Below, piece after piece: positions 63,216 through 64,000 of a stretch of DNA of 64,000 bases (position 1 is the stretch's first letter; each line of letters begins with the position of its first letter). This DNA is from Brucella rhizosphaerae. GTDB lineage: Bacteria > Pseudomonadota > Alphaproteobacteria > Rhizobiales > Rhizobiaceae. The DNA is taken from assembly GCF_002252475.1 (NCBI RefSeq), contig NZ_NNRK01000034.1, forward strand, positions 186,001 through 250,000, written 5' to 3'. The notes beneath the pieces are model-generated. The model ran no database searches and had not been told where the DNA came from. It worked only from the letters and a program-made list of their open reading frames with translations. A program made the position numbers and the translations under genes.

Positions 63216-64000
63216 ATGACCAGGAAAGCATATGAAGATCTGCGTTCGGCACGCTGGATGCTGCCAGATGACCAGCGCTCATCGGGGCACCGCTCCAGAA
63301 CCATGCAGATGGGCTACGACCCTGTAGACTGGGAAGGCAAGCCGATCATTGCAATTATCAATACATGGTCCGATGCCCAGCCCTGTCATGCGCATTTCAA
63401 GGATCGTGTCGAATGGGTGAAACGCGGCATCCTGCAAGCGGGTGGCTTTCCGCTTGAACTCCCCGCGCTCTCGCTGTCGGAAAGCTATGTCAAACCCACG
63501 ACCATGCTTTACCGCAACATGCTCGCCATGGAGACGGAAGAGCTTTTGCGCTCCCATCCTGTGGATGGTGCTGTGCTGATGGGCGGTTGCGACAAGACAA
63601 CGCCTGCACTCATCATGGGTGCCACAAGCGCGGGCTATCCGTTTATCTTTCTGCCAGCCGGTCCGATGCTGCGTGGCAATTACGCTGGCAAGACGCTTGG
63701 ATCAGGCACAGACATGTTCAAGTTCTGGGACGAGCGTCGTGCGGGCACTATAGGTAAGGAAGAATGGCAAGGGATAGAGGGCGGCATTGCGCGCAGCTAT
63801 GGCCATTGCATGACCATGGGCACGGCCTCCACCATGACGGTGATTGCTGAAGCAATGGGGCTGACATTGCCCGGGGCATCCTCAATTCCTGCTCCTGATG
63901 CCAATCATCAACGCATGTCGACCCAATGTGGCCGACGTATCGTTGAAATGGTCTGGGAAGACCTTACGCCCGATCAGATTATCACACCCGCAGCGGTGAA
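63216..64000 (+). CDS. IlvD/Edd-family dehydratase (cut by the window end)
   Basis: First 261 residues of an iron-sulfur dehydratase. ATG 63216 is 1 bp after the epimerase stop. The IlvD/Edd motifs seen are NTWSDAQPCHAHF with a cluster cysteine, LSESYVKPTTML, GGCDKTTPALIMG (about 125) with the second cysteine, and YGHCMTMGTASTM with the third. Sugar-acid dehydratases (arabonate, xylonate, gluconate) and dihydroxy-acid dehydratase share these; the operon points to a sugar-acid substrate such as arabonate or galactonate. The 3' end is beyond the window. Confidence 0.9.
   Translation, partial: MTRKAYEDLRSARWMLPDDQRSSGHRSRTMQMGYDPVDWEGKPIIAIINTWSDAQPCHAHFKDRVEWVKRGILQAGGFPLELPALSLSESYVKPTTMLYRNMLAMETEELLRSHPVDGAVLMGGCDKTTPALIMGATSAGYPFIFLPAGPMLRGNYAGKTLGSGTDMFKFWDERRAGTIGKEEWQGIEGGIARSYGHCMTMGTASTMTVIAEAMGLTLPGASSIPAPDANHQRMSTQCGRRIVEMVWEDLTPDQIITPAAV

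Overview
The window looks like a Brucella/Ochrobactrum-type alphaproteobacterium (Rhizobiales). The gene order around hemE, the ChvI/ChvG (BvrR/BvrS) pair with a short HprK and PTS proteins, the his/coaA cluster and the divL-tsaE-amgK-murU-addB-addA-trxA cluster are all typical of that group. I saw no rRNA, tRNA, phage, insertion sequence or CRISPR array. The DNA is chromosomal and nearly all coding; both ends cut through genes.

Positions 1-8.7 kb hold the replication-origin neighbourhood. rho, hemJ and hemE are on the minus strand; ppsR, maf, aroE, coaE and dnaQ are on the plus strand; secB follows. The 450-bp gap between hemE and ppsR (3918-4369) carries four one-mismatch DnaA boxes and five GANTC (CcrM) sites within 39 bp, so I call it oriC. 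From 8.8 to 16 kb come fxsA, a Tim44-like gene, mltA, an Smr gene, an XRE regulator, a DUF1402 gene and hslV-DUF2585-hslU. From 16.4 to 21.2 kb are the histidine genes hisB, DUF2628, hisH, hisA, hisF and hisE, followed by coaA. From 21.2 to 26.8 kb, all on the minus strand, are a BON/LysM protein, a PoxB-type TPP enzyme, an alpha/beta hydrolase with an apparent N-terminal frameshift, arfB and pckA. From 27.3 to 33.4 kb are chvI, chvG, hprK, a mannose-type EIIA, HPr, an orphan AT-rich membrane ORF and ahcY.

From 33.7 to 45.7 kb is the divL-tsaE/amgK-murU-addB-addA-trxA cluster, which joins a tyrosine-type pseudo-kinase of cell-cycle control, peptidoglycan-sugar recycling and recombination repair. 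From 45.9 to 53.4 kb is a peptide-type ABC importer linked to a glycerophosphodiester phosphodiesterase and a TIM-barrel isomerase, which suggests import and cleavage of a phosphodiester solute. From 53.7 kb to the end is a sugar-acid catabolic operon: a GntR regulator, a DHDPS-family aldolase or dehydratase, a spermidine/iron-type ABC importer, an enolase-superfamily enzyme, an SMP-30 lactonase, a uronate-dehydrogenase-like enzyme, an aldose epimerase and an IlvD/Edd dehydratase cut by the window end.

A dispersed palindromic repeat of about 45 bp (nine copies found by eye) sits in intergenic gaps throughout.
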